Origin: Azolla pinnata
Lineage: Eukaryota > Streptophyta > Polypodiopsida > Salviniales > Salviniaceae
Assembly: GCA_037176905.1 (NCBI GenBank)
Contig: JBBBWG010010146.1
Coordinates: 1-20,276 of the forward strand
Direction of reading: 5' to 3'
Length of the DNA stretch: 20,276 nt
Shown here: positions 10,184-20,259 of the stretch, in pieces
Layout of the letters: every line of letters starts with the position of its first letter
Position numbering within the stretch: position 1 is the first letter of the stretch
The notes under the pieces: model-generated
Database searches by the model: none
What the model saw: only the letters and a program-made list of their open reading frames with translations
What the model was told of the DNA's origin: nothing
Made by a program: the position numbers and the translations under genes

Positions 10184-11281
10184 AAATTGCCCCTCCCCTT
10201 CCCATGCTCAGAAATAGAAACAGAAAAAAAAGAAGGGAAAGGAAGTTTGTTTTGAAACACAACTTCTGTGAAAAAACACAAACTCTGAAATAGTTTTCAC
10301 CGCGGTTTTTATGAATTAAGTGTAATCTCTGGATTGAATAATCTATAAATAGAATCTATAAACATTTCAATGACAATCTAGAGCATTGTAGAAAACAGCC
10401 AAGGTGGAAAGTTTGTGTTGTCTCATGAGGATGAATTGAAGGCTGGATGAAGGAACTGCTCACCCCGAGATTTGTGATGGGTTTGATGTTAAAAAAGAGG
10501 TCAAATTAGTGTTCAAATCCATTATCGCAACTGTTTTTGACATGCCAAAAGAGAAGATTTGTCCTCTACATACCTAACAAACTGTGTATGTGGTTCAACA
10601 AACCCAATTCCATGATGATACCCATCAAGAGAACCAAAATGTTGGGCCTTTTTCTGTTAAGAGATGGTGAAAAGTTCTGGTGGAGCCCCATCATCAAAGA
10701 TATGGTGTGTACATCAACCAGCACATGTACTGAAGGGCTCTCAAAATCATACAGCTTTTGTTGAGCTGCTGCACAAAACCTAACAAAATTCCGTCACCAC
10801 CGAATGAATGACAGGAGAAAAGACATATTTTTCCATTTGAGAATTTTTTGTAGGGGATCAACAAGCCTCCTAAACAGATTAGATTAACTTTGAATCCAAC
10901 AAATTTCATGTCCAAACACACCAACGGCCCACTCAAGAAGAGACACACCCAATGCTGAATGAATCAATAATATTAAAACCATCAGTAGAATGCAGATGTC
11001 GTGAAATGCACGTATTTATTTGATGAACTGTTAGTTAGTTATGTAGACCACATACTTTCATAATTATAAAGCTTATCATCACTCTTGATCATAGTGACAG
11101 AAAATGGAACTCTTCCATAGCACAGTCATCAGTTTCAACACAAAAAACCAGGCCCTCGTTCAAACGTTTTTTGAACAACTGCCGGAGGGTTCCATTAAAT
11201 GTTCTAAGTGAATCAATCCATCTTCACTAAAAATTCTTCAATCAAAACAATCAATTGTTTGCACAAGGTTACTGAGGAAAT

Positions 11282-13686
11282 TTAGGCGGATTTCTCCTTT
11301 GGGATTTTCCGAGCGAATCCGAGGTTGAAGGTCCATGCAGCAAGCATTGATCCAGCAAGGGGAGCAAGCCAGAAGACAAACAAATGGTCTGAGTTGTAGT
11401 GTCTATCATCTAAATAAGCCCAAGCAAAAGCCTGCGAAAAAAAAACACCAAAACACACGTCACACATTGAAACTTCCTAAAGCTGTTTATCTAGGTATAA
11501 GGAAATGTAGATCAGCGGTAATACAAGCAATCCAGAAACAGAGCTGGCGCTCGATCCAGAAACAATGTTGATGCTAAACTATTGAGGTCTACTGAGAAAT
11601 ATGTAAGCCATCATCACTATGATCATTACCAAGGACTCTTACGAAAAACCCCCCAAAGCTGTTATGTTATAGTTTCAGCGTTGGATCATTCAAGTTCATA
11701 TACCTTCATGAATGTATAATAGGCTGAATTTCAGTCTCTAGCATACACAGACCTCTATCTCTCTCTGGCTTGGGCAAAGTGATCTACACTATAAAGATAA
11801 GTTTCGTTGATATTTTGTTAAGTCAGCATTCTTCTTATTTAGTTTAGTAAGTTTTTTGGGTCCACCTAGTTAATTTATTGTGGAGAACAAGGTCATTCAG
11901 TTCAGCTTTTCTTTTTGATTGATCCTTTGGCAGATCTCATACTTTGACTTTCTTTTTCTCATTGTTCCTCCCAAAAAGCCTCACCAACAAACTAAGAAAA
12001 CAACCACACAATACATCGTAGAAGCTTCGATAAATAAATCACACGGAGAGGAGGGAGTTCGTACATGAGCGGGGTTCAAAGATGGTCCAGTATAGCCTGC
12101 ACCAAGCAATATCACAGCATATGTTGCTAGGATGATCATCCACGTCTTCAGAAATGCATTACTAGGTCCTCTAAAGACTGCCACAAGAACAGAGAAGGTC
12201 ATGAGGAAGGTTAAGAACAGTTCAGCTATGACTCCTCTATTGAAATCCACCATCAATCGAGGCCCCCCTAGAAGAGGTTTGTAAACTGTGGGCACAAATA
12301 ATTCTTTAGCTGCAAACACACCCCCCACAGCTCCTGCAGCCTAGGAATTCAACAACGAAATTCTTAGAGGGAGATTTTAAAGCAAGCAGGGTGAGAGATG
12401 CAAGGCACATGCATAAAAGACATAGATAAACATCAGGAAGGGGCATGACAGGCAGATGCATGAAAGATATGATAATGCATAAAAAAAAGGCAGGAAGCTG
12501 CATGCGTAAAAGAGACGGCTGCAAAATTAAACAGAGACGTCCATGTATTACATATGAGTGATATGCAAGTGTTGCATGATGGACATGGCCACAAATGGAA
12601 TGTATGTGTTAGTTTCTGCGGAATAATATGTGTAAACCTGCTTCTTCTAGGCATAAAAGGCATGGCAATTCATCCAATTACATGGCCACAAGTGGAATGT
12701 ATGTTCATTTATGCGCAAAAACATGTGTAAAACTGCTTCTTCTGGGCATAAAAGGCACGGAAATTCCTCCAAATACATGCTGCACGATTCCACCGCCCAC
12801 AAACCTGAATACATAACGTGACCTCACATCACATGGAAGGCATGCTAATGAGGGATTGTTATGGGTACAATTACACGGAAACATGCAAAAAACCCTCAAG
12901 CATCGACAAAATACGTGCAGCGCGATTCCACCGCCCACATACCTGAATACAGAACGCAACCTCATATCACATGGAAGGCATGCTAATGAGGAATTGTTAT
13001 GGGTAAAATTACAGGGAAACATGCGAAAAACCCTCAAGCATAATGAGGAATTGTTATGGGTAAAATTACAGGGAAACATGTGAAAAACCCTCAAGCATCG
13101 ACGGCGACCTACTCGGTATGCAAAAGAAGCCACAGTATGCAAATCATAACGAAAAGCGCTCGATCATCAATGGTGACCTAATCAGTATGCAACAAGACGC
13201 CGCAGTAGATCGATCGATCGGTCGGTCGTGCATAAGCGCCTCGTGCATCTGGCATGCATGCATGAAGCACACACAGCAGATGACAGGCATGGCAGAGGTG
13301 TGCAGGAACAAAATGCTTGCACAAAGAGAAGGAGAAGAGGAGAAAGGGGAGAGGAAGAAAGGAAGCAGAAAAATCGTGCAAAGGATAGCTTTTACCTGGG
13401 CAGGCCATCTCACGCCCAGGGAGAACAGGGAATCTTTGGTGGTTCCGACGCAGTAGAACGCGAGGAGAGCGGTAGGGTTCCAGAAGGCGCCGCCGAGGGC
13501 ACGGCCGAGCAAGCTGAAGACGAAGATGTTGAGGGCGAGCAGGGCCAGGATGATGTAGAACTCCTTCCCTTGCAGGAGGCTGAAGGAAGAAGCGAGCATG
13601 GCGGAAACAGGGCGCATGAAAGCTATGTAGAGAGCCCACAAGAAGGAGATGGCGGCGTCGGTGACAGCAACCTTGACGAGGCCCAT
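11282..13686 (-). CDS. SIP1: small basic intrinsic protein, SIP1-type aquaporin
   Basis: SIPs are plant aquaporins of the ER membrane. Three exons, 13686-13396, 12340-12065 and 11431-11282, join in phase 0 with GT-AG introns and give 238 residues, the usual SIP1 length. The first pore motif is NPT at residues 70-72 in FWNPTALLAFYC, the variant typical of SIP1 rather than the NPA of other aquaporins. The second is NPA at 186-188 in GPSLNPAHAFAWAY. Six hydrophobic segments are visible, and the tail KIPKEKSA is short and basic as the family name implies. The start MGLVKVAVTDA matches SIP N-termini. However, the frame stays open upstream through a purine-rich repeat to 14091, so a longer N-terminus cannot be excluded by frame alone. 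The first intron (12341-13395) is packed with tandem repeats. SIP2 is less likely because SIP2 has a different first NPA variant. Confidence 0.93.
12583..12777. repeat. 97-bp tandem duplication in SIP intron 1
   Basis: Two units start with ACATGGCCACAA(A/G)TGGAATGT at 12583 and 12680. They share ATGTGTAAA.CTGCTTCTTCT.GGC and ATAAAAGGCA.GG.AATTC, with about 15 percent difference by eye. Confidence 0.85.
12779..13097. repeat. 138-bp duplication containing a 57-bp repeat, SIP intron 1
   Basis: A unit beginning GATTCCACCGCCCACA recurs with a period of 138 bases (12786 and 12924). Inside it is a 57-bp segment starting TAATGAGG.ATTGTTATGGG, present at 12846, 12984 and 13041. The last two are directly abutting and almost identical, so the 57-bp part duplicated again after the 138-bp event. 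Confidence 0.88.
13096..13207. repeat. 69-bp diverged tandem pair in SIP intron 1
   Basis: CATCGACGGCGACCTACTCG followed by GTATGCAAAAGA recurs as CATCAATGGTGACCTAATCA followed by GTATGCAACAAGA, 69 bases downstream. It directly follows the 57-bp array. The short run GATCGATCGATCGGTCGGTCG follows at about 13208. Confidence 0.7.
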
Positions 13687-13720
13687 CTCCTCCTGCTGCT
13701 TTCCTGCAGCTTCAGCTTCC

Positions 13721-13960
13721 TGCTTCTCTGATTCTTCCTTCCTTCCTTCCTTCCTTCCTTCCTTCCCCTGTTTCTCTGCTTCTTCCTTCCTTCCCCTGCT
13801 TCTCTGCTTCTTCCTTCCTTCCTTCTTCCTCCCCTGCTTCTCTGCTTCTTCCTTCCTTCCTTCCTTCCTTCCTTCCTCCTTCCCCTGCTTCTCTGATCCT
13901 TCCTTCCTCCCCTGCTTCTCTGATTCTTCCTTCCTTCCCCTGCTTCTCTGCTTCACTGTC
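13721..13960. repeat. pyrimidine/purine microsatellite with higher-order unit
   Basis: On the plus strand this is (CCTT)n runs broken about seven times by the word CCCCTGCTTCTCTG(C/A)TTC or a close variant; on the SIP1 sense strand it is (GGAA)n with AAGCAGAGAAGCAGGGG. The structure is a compound repeat, not a plain microsatellite. It ends about 35 bases upstream of the SIP1 start and probably forms part of its leader or proximal promoter. GA-rich tracts like this can bind BBR/BPC GAGA factors in plants. Confidence 0.9.
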
Positions 13961-14073
13961 TGTGTTCCTGATGAAACATGGGCCACTGAGAACACTTTAG
14001 TTATGCTCAGCAGTAATTCACATGCAACACATGCACACATACATACATGCATGTCCTGATCAACTGCCCAATT

Positions 14074-14193
14074 AGATTTCAAGTAGAGCATGCATCACAC
14101 ACATCAGTATGTATAGATATGCTCTACATACATGCACTAGATTTCAAGTAGAATATGCAACACATACATCAATATGCTTTACATACATGCACT
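14074..14193. repeat. 65-bp tandem duplication, divergent promoter
   Basis: Units start with AGATTTCAAGTAGA at 14074 and 14139. Both end with ACATACATGCACT. The second unit lacks about ten bases present in the first. Confidence 0.85.
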
Positions 14194-14227
14194 CTCTCTC
14201 TCTATATATATATGTGTGTGTGTGTGT
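14191..14227. repeat. compound CT/TA/TG microsatellite
   Basis: Consecutive runs of CT, then TA, then TG dinucleotides directly follow the 65-bp duplication. It is a likely length-polymorphic site. Confidence 0.95.
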
Positions 14228-14594
14228 CTATGGATGGATACACTTACATGTATAGATGGAGAGGCAAATGGAGAAGTTAAAAATAAATAAGCAAGTGTGT
14301 TGGAATCTGAAATTTACATGTAGATTCTCCACTCCACCCATGTAGCTGAGTGACCTTGCGCAGTCTCGGCACATCATGCCAGACCTTGGGTTTGTGGGAT
14401 CCTGTCTCATTGCTGCTCTTTTTACTTGAGATCAAAAAAAAAAAAGGAAGTGTAATGGATCGGCCGAGCTAATTCAAAACTCGGTTGGAACATGACCTTG
14501 CTCAATTGAGTCCAGTAAACTTTGGAGTTGATGGAATGTCGTGCAATGTCATAGAAAGTTGAAGTGTGGTGAACAATGAACATTTGTAAGGCAT

Positions 14595-14617
14595 TGCTAG
14601 AGGATGGTCCTCTAGCA
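14595..14617. other. perfect inverted repeat, 10-bp stem and 3-base loop
   Basis: TGCTAGAGGA, then TGG, then TCCTCTAGCA. The arms are exactly complementary. It has no T-run after it and no longer precursor-like fold is apparent, so its role is unknown. Confidence 0.8.
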
Positions 14618-15496
14618 TAGTAAATACGTTTAATCAAGCGAAGAATAACATCAAAGAATAATCCCCCCCAATCCTCGAGCATCAATTATGTTGAATCGAT
14701 TCTCAAGCAGCCAAGGGCTATCGATAGTGCCTTCGAATCAAAGAGTATCCCACAGTTTCACTTCATTGGATCAGAATAGACCTGCCATCCTCGAGCATTG
14801 CCTTTGATTGGATTCGTTCCTGAGCATGTAGCCCGATGATTCTCATGCACAGCAAATCAGAGCACGCACACATCTAGCATTTCCTACTCCGGATCAACGC
14901 ATTTCTCGAGCCGAGTCCAATGTCTCCGGCTTCGGATCGAAGGCTTTCTTCGATTTGAATCTGACATTTCTCAAACAAAAAAACCTCGTGCTTCTTGCTT
15001 CGGAATCAGAGCATCTTCTTCGGCCGAATCCGAAATTTCGTGCTCTAAACTCGACCATTCCTTGGATCGCATTCGACATTTCTTGTTCCGAATCAGAAAG
15101 AATTTGTTTTGAATCAAAGAGAACTGAAATGCACGAGTCAATCGTTTCGTGATCAGACGAATTTGCTCTAAATTCGTTCCCAGAAGACAAGACAGTTAAA
15201 TTTCTATGGTTACATGTACTCGAAGAATACGTTCTGTTCAGAGTTTTGTTCTTTTCCGTCGCGTTCGAAGCCGCCACAGAGAGAAAACCTGTCGCCGATC
15301 GATCTCCGCGCAGACGCATCGCGCGCGCGCGCTCGCTGTCGAGAGCTCCCTGACGTTCACTGTCCGAGCCATTCGTCGATGCCAGATCGAGGAAGGAGAT
15401 AGATCGGTCGCCGTCTCGTTCGATTCCGAGAGTTTGAAGAGCTCTCTCTTTGGACGCCGTTTCGCATCCCCCGTCTCGTCCACACCCTAGCTTTTC

Positions 15497-15565
15497 ATGA
15501 AGGCAAAGGAGCATCCATGGAGATCTCTTTGCCTCCCGCTTACATCCTCGCCGAAGCTCCAGTGA
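15497..15565 (+). CDS. upstream ORF overlapping the CAND2-like start
   Basis: An ATG 20 bases before the main start codon opens a 22-codon frame (MKAKEHPWRS...) that ends in TGA at 15563-15565, inside the main coding region in another frame. Its ATG context (CTTTTCATGA) is weak, so leaky scanning would reach the main ATG, which has G at +4. Whether the transcript includes this ATG is not known from sequence alone. Confidence 0.45.
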   Translation: MKAKEHPWRSLCLPLTSSPKLQ

Positions 15566-18500
15566 TTTCTCCAGGAGACGACGTAATAGCCAAAGATGGA
15601 GGGACTTGCTGGAATCTGATCCGATCTCGACACCATGGGATCCTATATAACGTCTTTTCCGCACTTCCTGTCGTTCTTTTCCTCGCGTTCTTGCTCTTCA
15701 GGCTCCGGGACAGCGTTCAGAAGCTTCTCCATGGACGATCTTATGTCATGGCGACTTATTATGGCTTCCTCTGGGCCGTTTCTTTCTTTAACCTCGTTTG
15801 GTTCCTCTTGCAGGTGAGTCTTTTCTTCCTTCTACGCTGACATCTTCTGTATTTGACTTAGTTTTGTTTCTGATTGTGTACTGTTAGATATCCTTTATGT
15901 TTGATATTGTGAAAGTTCTCTAACGGTATAGAAAGATGTCCGGATTAAAGCCAATTTGTCAGTTGTTAATGTGATCTTTCGTACCAAAAAATTATTTTTT
16001 CTCGTTGAATGGATGTTTGTTAAAGGTTACATGTGAAGGTGAATAATCTATCTTTGTAGCTCTACAGCTTCTTTGAGCATATATGGAGAAGGAAGCATTT
16101 TATGGCATTAGTAGCATTTGTACTTAAAACATTGCTGGGAATGAATCCTTTTTTGGTGATATCATGTTGAAATAAGATATTTCAAAGTGACTTACTAATG
16201 ATTGAAATGGATATCTTGAAGAAAGATATTCTGTTTCTGGGACGTTTCCTTGGGAAAATGAAGAATAGGTTTTGTGTCGCTCAAATACCATCAAAACATT
16301 GTTTTTTGGAAGCTGCGAGATCAATATCAAAGCTGTGGAGCTGATATCTCAAAAAGAAACCTAAATAGATGGTAATGGATGAAACTGCAAATATTTCAGC
16401 TATTTTCACATTCAGTAACTGATACAATCAGAATGTATCAACAATAAAGAATTTAGTTTGCAGATAAATATTTTTTTCACGCTCCTCTGAGTGGAGAGTC
16501 ACCACTATTCCAAATGCAGCAAACATACGAAGGATTTATTTTGCAAATAAATATCTGGTCAAACTCATTGGTATTATCAAGGCCACTTCTAGTGTTAAAA
16601 CCGGCCGATTGTATTAGAACAGGTGGCATGACTACAAAGTTTCCTCAAGGAAACTTAATTTTAAGTTAGCTTTACTGGAGCTACTACCCTGGTCATAGTA
16701 TTAAACACTGAGCCCACACTTTGAGTACTTCGGCATCACATGGATGAGGGAGTACGGCATTTTGCCCCGATATAGTTCTCACTGTTTTGTGATATACAGA
16801 TTTTAATGCTTGTTTCGCTACTACTATGCGTGCCCTAGAAAAGACGAAATATTTACGTCTTCTTCTAAATATTAGCACCTTACAGCATAGACTGCTTATG
16901 TATCCTAGGTTTATCAAAGGACCTTACCAATAGCTAACGTGTGTCTTGTTTTCTCATCTAGGGTTTATTATATGGGTGTTGGAATGTTTATTTCTATGGT
17001 TAGGCTAGAATGATTCTATATTATGCAGCCGTATACTGTACTTCTCTTCACATGAGAGGCTGCAACAATGAGGTGATTATAAAATAAGCATGGAAAAGAA
17101 ACAGCACTTATAGGAGGTTCTTCTAGTTTCAAAATACCAGTTTCGACTTGACGTACTGATGTAATAATCAGCTCAGTGAATGATTTTCTTGTTTAATTTA
17201 ATGCAAGGTACCAATCACTATGTGCTTTGTGCATGTCATCCTCGCTTGACTCATTTCTCATCGTTTACATTGAAACTATGAAACTATAGAGATTTTGCAT
17301 GGATAGAATAAGAAAACAATAATCAGTTCATGTTGTTTCTTTCCCAAGCTTCCTGTCTTCCTCACTGTCACTTTCAAATTATTGTCAGGCTAGGTTGGTA
17401 AGGGGAGGACAAATCTGAATGGTGGGCCTCAGATTGACCTCCTCTCTTTAAAGTGTAGAACAAGATACTAGATATTTTCGAAACAAATAGGAGGGGAGCT
17501 AGGAATGGAACCTTTGACTTGAAATTAGATACTCCTCACATTAGGAAGTCAAAGAGAGTTTTCTAAGAACAAAGGTAATGAAAATCCTTAGCTTCTACAT
17601 CTATGTCATCGGGAGGAAATGTGAGTATTTTGACAAAGAATTTATAGTAGCGTGCTAATCCTGGATTTCTCAATCATTAGATAATTGAGCACATGATGGA
17701 AATGTATGCACAGGTATGGCCCCCCAAGAGCAGTACTGCAGCATGGAATTTTCTTTCGCTGATTGTCAGCTTTGGAATAGTCATGCTGGAAGTGAGCGTG
17801 GTGGTATTTCTTTCTCAAGGCTATGTTGTCAGCGGATCTGATGCGTTGATGCGGACACTTATTTTTTCTGGGCTCATTGCAACAGCAGACACTTTTGTTA
17901 AGGTGATGAGCATTTCAGGAAGGCTCTTTTTGTTCTTGCAAGTCTTTATGGTTTCATTGATTTCCATTTATTCTAAAACGCTTCAACGCGTGTTTACTTC
18001 ACCAAAGTATCTTCTCTATTCAAGGTTGATGCTTCAACCAAAATCGTGCTGTTTTGGATTTTTTTTTGTTCTATTCGGGATTGATGCTTCTACCGTAGTT
18101 GTGCTTCAGAGTGCACACAAGCGTTGTTGTTATTCATGAAGCACAAATTTGATAGTTAATGATATAATCTTTTTGAAATTATCCATGAAACACAAATTTT
18201 TCTTGGGAACATCTGCTTGTAATGTGTTGTCAGGATCATATGGCTTCAGTTTATCATGCGTTTTATATCCTCTGGCAGACTAAATTTAATGTTGAAAGGT
18301 GTCATTTTCATACATTGAAAGCTTTGAAGCTTCCATAGGTGTTTAACAAAATTTAGGGTTTTGTCCAAAGTTTCTGTAGGATAAAACACCAGAAACTTGC
18401 GTTGGCTTTGTGCGGAAAAACTCTGTTTACTGCCAAATTTAATCGATGTGTTTGGCCAAAGAAAGCTGAAAAAGTATTCATAATACATGGCCTTTTTGTA

Positions 18501-20259
18501 TCATGCTGTTGTCCTAGTACCATATTGAACCTTCCTCATAGGTTTCTTGGTTTCTTTGAAAATATCTTCTTCAATCTTATAAGACAGTTCCTTACTATAT
18601 GTTCTGATGTTTTTTACAGGCCCTCTATATATACGGTTTGGGTGTTCCATTATTTCTTTCAAGAGATTTTGTAGGTGATAATAAGAAATGGACATTTTGG
18701 CTAATAAGGAACTTGATTTTCGTTGGAGCATACCTTTTTCTACTTATCTTGCCTTATACCAAGTGGCGGGATAGGCTACCAGGTAAAAGACATATGGTAT
18801 TCATGCTTGTATAAACTGTAGAAGGTAAACATAAAACTTAGCCTTACTTCTATCTATGGTCTTATATTACTGAAAGGGTTTATAATTACCATGATGTTGC
18901 AATGTTAAAGCAATAAGGCTATCTTCTAAGTCTATAAAGCACCATATTATGTCTCCTGTGTATGCAAGGCTTTGTGACAGATTTCACCATTTTGAATCTG
19001 CAATAATAAATTGATCGAAAATGTGAGACCATCGGCTATCCTGGTTGAGCGTAGAAGCAAAGTGATGCACTGGGAACACAAATTTGTGCTAAATCTGATT
19101 TTTATGATTAAACAACAGGTTTTAAACATGTTAGAAACGTTTTTCTCCAACTGTAAATTTGCAGCTCGCCCCTCTTTCTATCGATATGTTATGGTTCTCT
19201 TCATACTGAATCTGCTCTGTGCACTTGGTGATACGCTGATTTGTCTTGGAGCCGACTTTGGTTACTGGTACAGTTCATCTTTGATATTCTAAGTTTATTT
19301 TCTATTGTTGAGATATTATTTTTAACTGACTAAGCATTTTTTCATTTAGCTTGCACGGGCTTTCGGCTTTCTTTTACAACGGCTTTTATCCAGCACTTCT
19401 CTATGCCACCTTTCTTTTAGACTACTTTCTTGTGAGTATACTATATTCATACTGACAACTTAAATAGTCACTAAGAAATAGAAATGTCCTTAAAGATAAT
19501 GACTCGCATGCATTTTCAGACTGGACCATTTTTGCGACCTGCATTTTCCCAATGTCTTCAGAATGAAGTTAAATTGTGTGCATGCTAGACTTTGTACATA
19601 CAACAGAATGAAGTCATGTGGTGATGCTGATGGACTATATTACAGTTGTTTTTAAACCTGTATTTGTGAAAAGAACACATGCCCTCAAGATCTCTCTCTC
19701 TGGCTGGCTGACATTATGAAAGTCAATGTTTAGTTTCATTATTCTGAATTCTGTGAAATTTTATTTCTACTTTGCTCATACCTGATAGCCGTGCTAGAAA
19801 ATTTCCTAGGTTTAAGAGTAGAAATGTGAAAAGGATGGGAGCTTTTATATTAAAGGTTATATATAGATAATACATGTTGTCAATATTTTTATATACCTTT
19901 TTCAATACATAGATAAGGGAGGCTTAAGGGTGTAATATTTGTCAACATCTAGGTATCAATTTGATTGACAAAGAATTATATGCAATTCTTGATAATACCT
20001 TCAGCCTTCATCTTGGTAGTAAATATCATATCGTATAAAACAAGTTTCTTGACATTATGTAATGCCATGCTTTCTTTTAACAATTTCAATGAGTGGATTG
20101 AGGCAAACTAATCTATAATCATTCATTTCTCGATTCGATACTGTACTAACAACACTTGCTTATGGTTTTCTTTTTGCAAATCAGGAAGATGATGTTCATC
20201 TGGATGACATATACTATTCAGAGATGAAAGATGCGGGATATTTTGATACTTGGGATTGA
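15517..20259 (+). CDS. CAND2: CAND2/TPRA1-like seven-helix membrane protein (Tmemb_40)
   Basis: This family comprises animal TPRA1/GPR175 and plant CAND2-type candidate G-protein-coupled receptors; Arabidopsis CAND2 has been reported as a phytomelatonin receptor (PMTR1), which is disputed. Six exons, 15517-15813, 17714-17902, 18620-18782, 19165-19267, 19350-19431 and 20185-20259, total 909 bases and 302 residues with consistent splice phases (0, 0, 1, 0, 0 counting TG|C across the 19267/19350 join as a split codon). Hydrophobic segments lie near residues 42-62, 77-99, 110-132, 146-175, 185-206, 222-246 and 252-278, so seven helices. The sequence opens MEISLPPAYILAEAP and ends in an acidic tail, EDDVHLDDIYYSEMKDAGYF, which matches the conserved family C-terminus. 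The first intron is 1.9 kb with no recognised content. A specific ligand or G-protein role cannot be read from the sequence. Confidence 0.92.
15814..17713 (+). other. first intron of the CAND2-like gene (1.9 kb)
   Basis: Donor CTTGCAG|gtgagt, acceptor TATGCACAG. It is AT-rich, with short open frames on both strands that match nothing I know. At about 17402-17444 an imperfect inverted repeat pairs GAGGACAAATCTGA with TCAGATTGACCTCCTC. No transposon ends or protein remnants are evident. Confidence 0.7.
18012..18199. repeat. two diverged short duplications in CAND2-like intron 2
   Basis: CTATTCAAGGTTGATGCTTC at 18016 recurs as CTATTCGGGATTGATGCTTC at 18071 (period 55), each followed by a similar ACC...GTGCT stretch. 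Shortly after, TTATTCATGAAGCACAAATT near 18128 recurs as TTATCCATGAAACACAAATT about 51 bases on. Both pairs sit inside the intron between exons 2 and 3. Confidence 0.7.

Larger units (their letters stand above)
10037..11281. other. intergenic: BRCT gene leader and promoter, aquaporin 3' flank
   Basis: Between the BRCT start codon and the aquaporin stop codon, both on the minus strand. The part next to 10037 is the BRCT gene leader and promoter, with the telo-box and E2F-like sites listed separately. The part next to 11281 should hold the aquaporin 3' UTR. Near 10297-10304 there is a short ACCGCGGT palindrome in otherwise AT-rich DNA. Several open frames here, such as the minus-strand one at 10694-10948, match no family I know and lack gene structure. 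Confidence 0.55.
13687..15516. other. divergent upstream region of SIP1 and CAND2-like genes
   Basis: About 1.8 kb separates the two start codons, which point away from each other, so both promoters and leaders should be here. From left to right it holds the GGAA-type tract next to SIP1, a 65-bp duplication, a CT/TA/TG microsatellite, a short poly-A run near 14433, a perfect 10-bp hairpin at 14595 and a GAATC-rich stretch (about 14880-15130). A GC- and CpG-rich zone lies at 15240-15516 next to the CAND2-like start. I see no protein gene here; the 256-codon minus-strand frame at 14894-15664 is discussed under rejected items. Confidence 0.6.

Noticed and set aside
9793..10255. Long plus-strand frame opposite BRCT exon 1
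   Set aside because: The minus-strand reading has family similarity, a good start context and phase continuity, so this is its shadow.
10694..10948. 84-codon minus-strand frame in the intergenic region
   Set aside because: I see no recognised domain, homologue or gene structure around it.
12628..13142. Repeated open frames on both strands in SIP1 intron 1
   Set aside because: They come from tandem duplications inside an intron with clear flanking splice sites, not from coding sequence.
13721..13960. Possible CRISPR-like array in the CCTT region
   Set aside because: Unit spacing is irregular and the spacers are themselves simple repeats; the host is a plant.
13228..14059. Plus-strand frames through SIP1 exon 1 and the CCTT tract
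   Set aside because: They are the reverse strand of the SIP1 exon and of simple repeats; the proline/serine/phenylalanine-rich product is a composition effect.
14433..14444. Poly-A run as the tail of a retroposon
   Set aside because: I could not find a target-site duplication or a recognisable element body next to it.
14894..15664. 256-codon minus-strand frame antisense to the CAND2-like 5' end
   Set aside because: It overlaps a well supported exon on the other strand, has biased repeat-like composition and matches no family I know.
17402..17444. Imperfect inverted repeat as a MITE in CAND2-like intron 1
   Set aside because: The arms are short and imperfect, and no flanking target-site duplication was evident.
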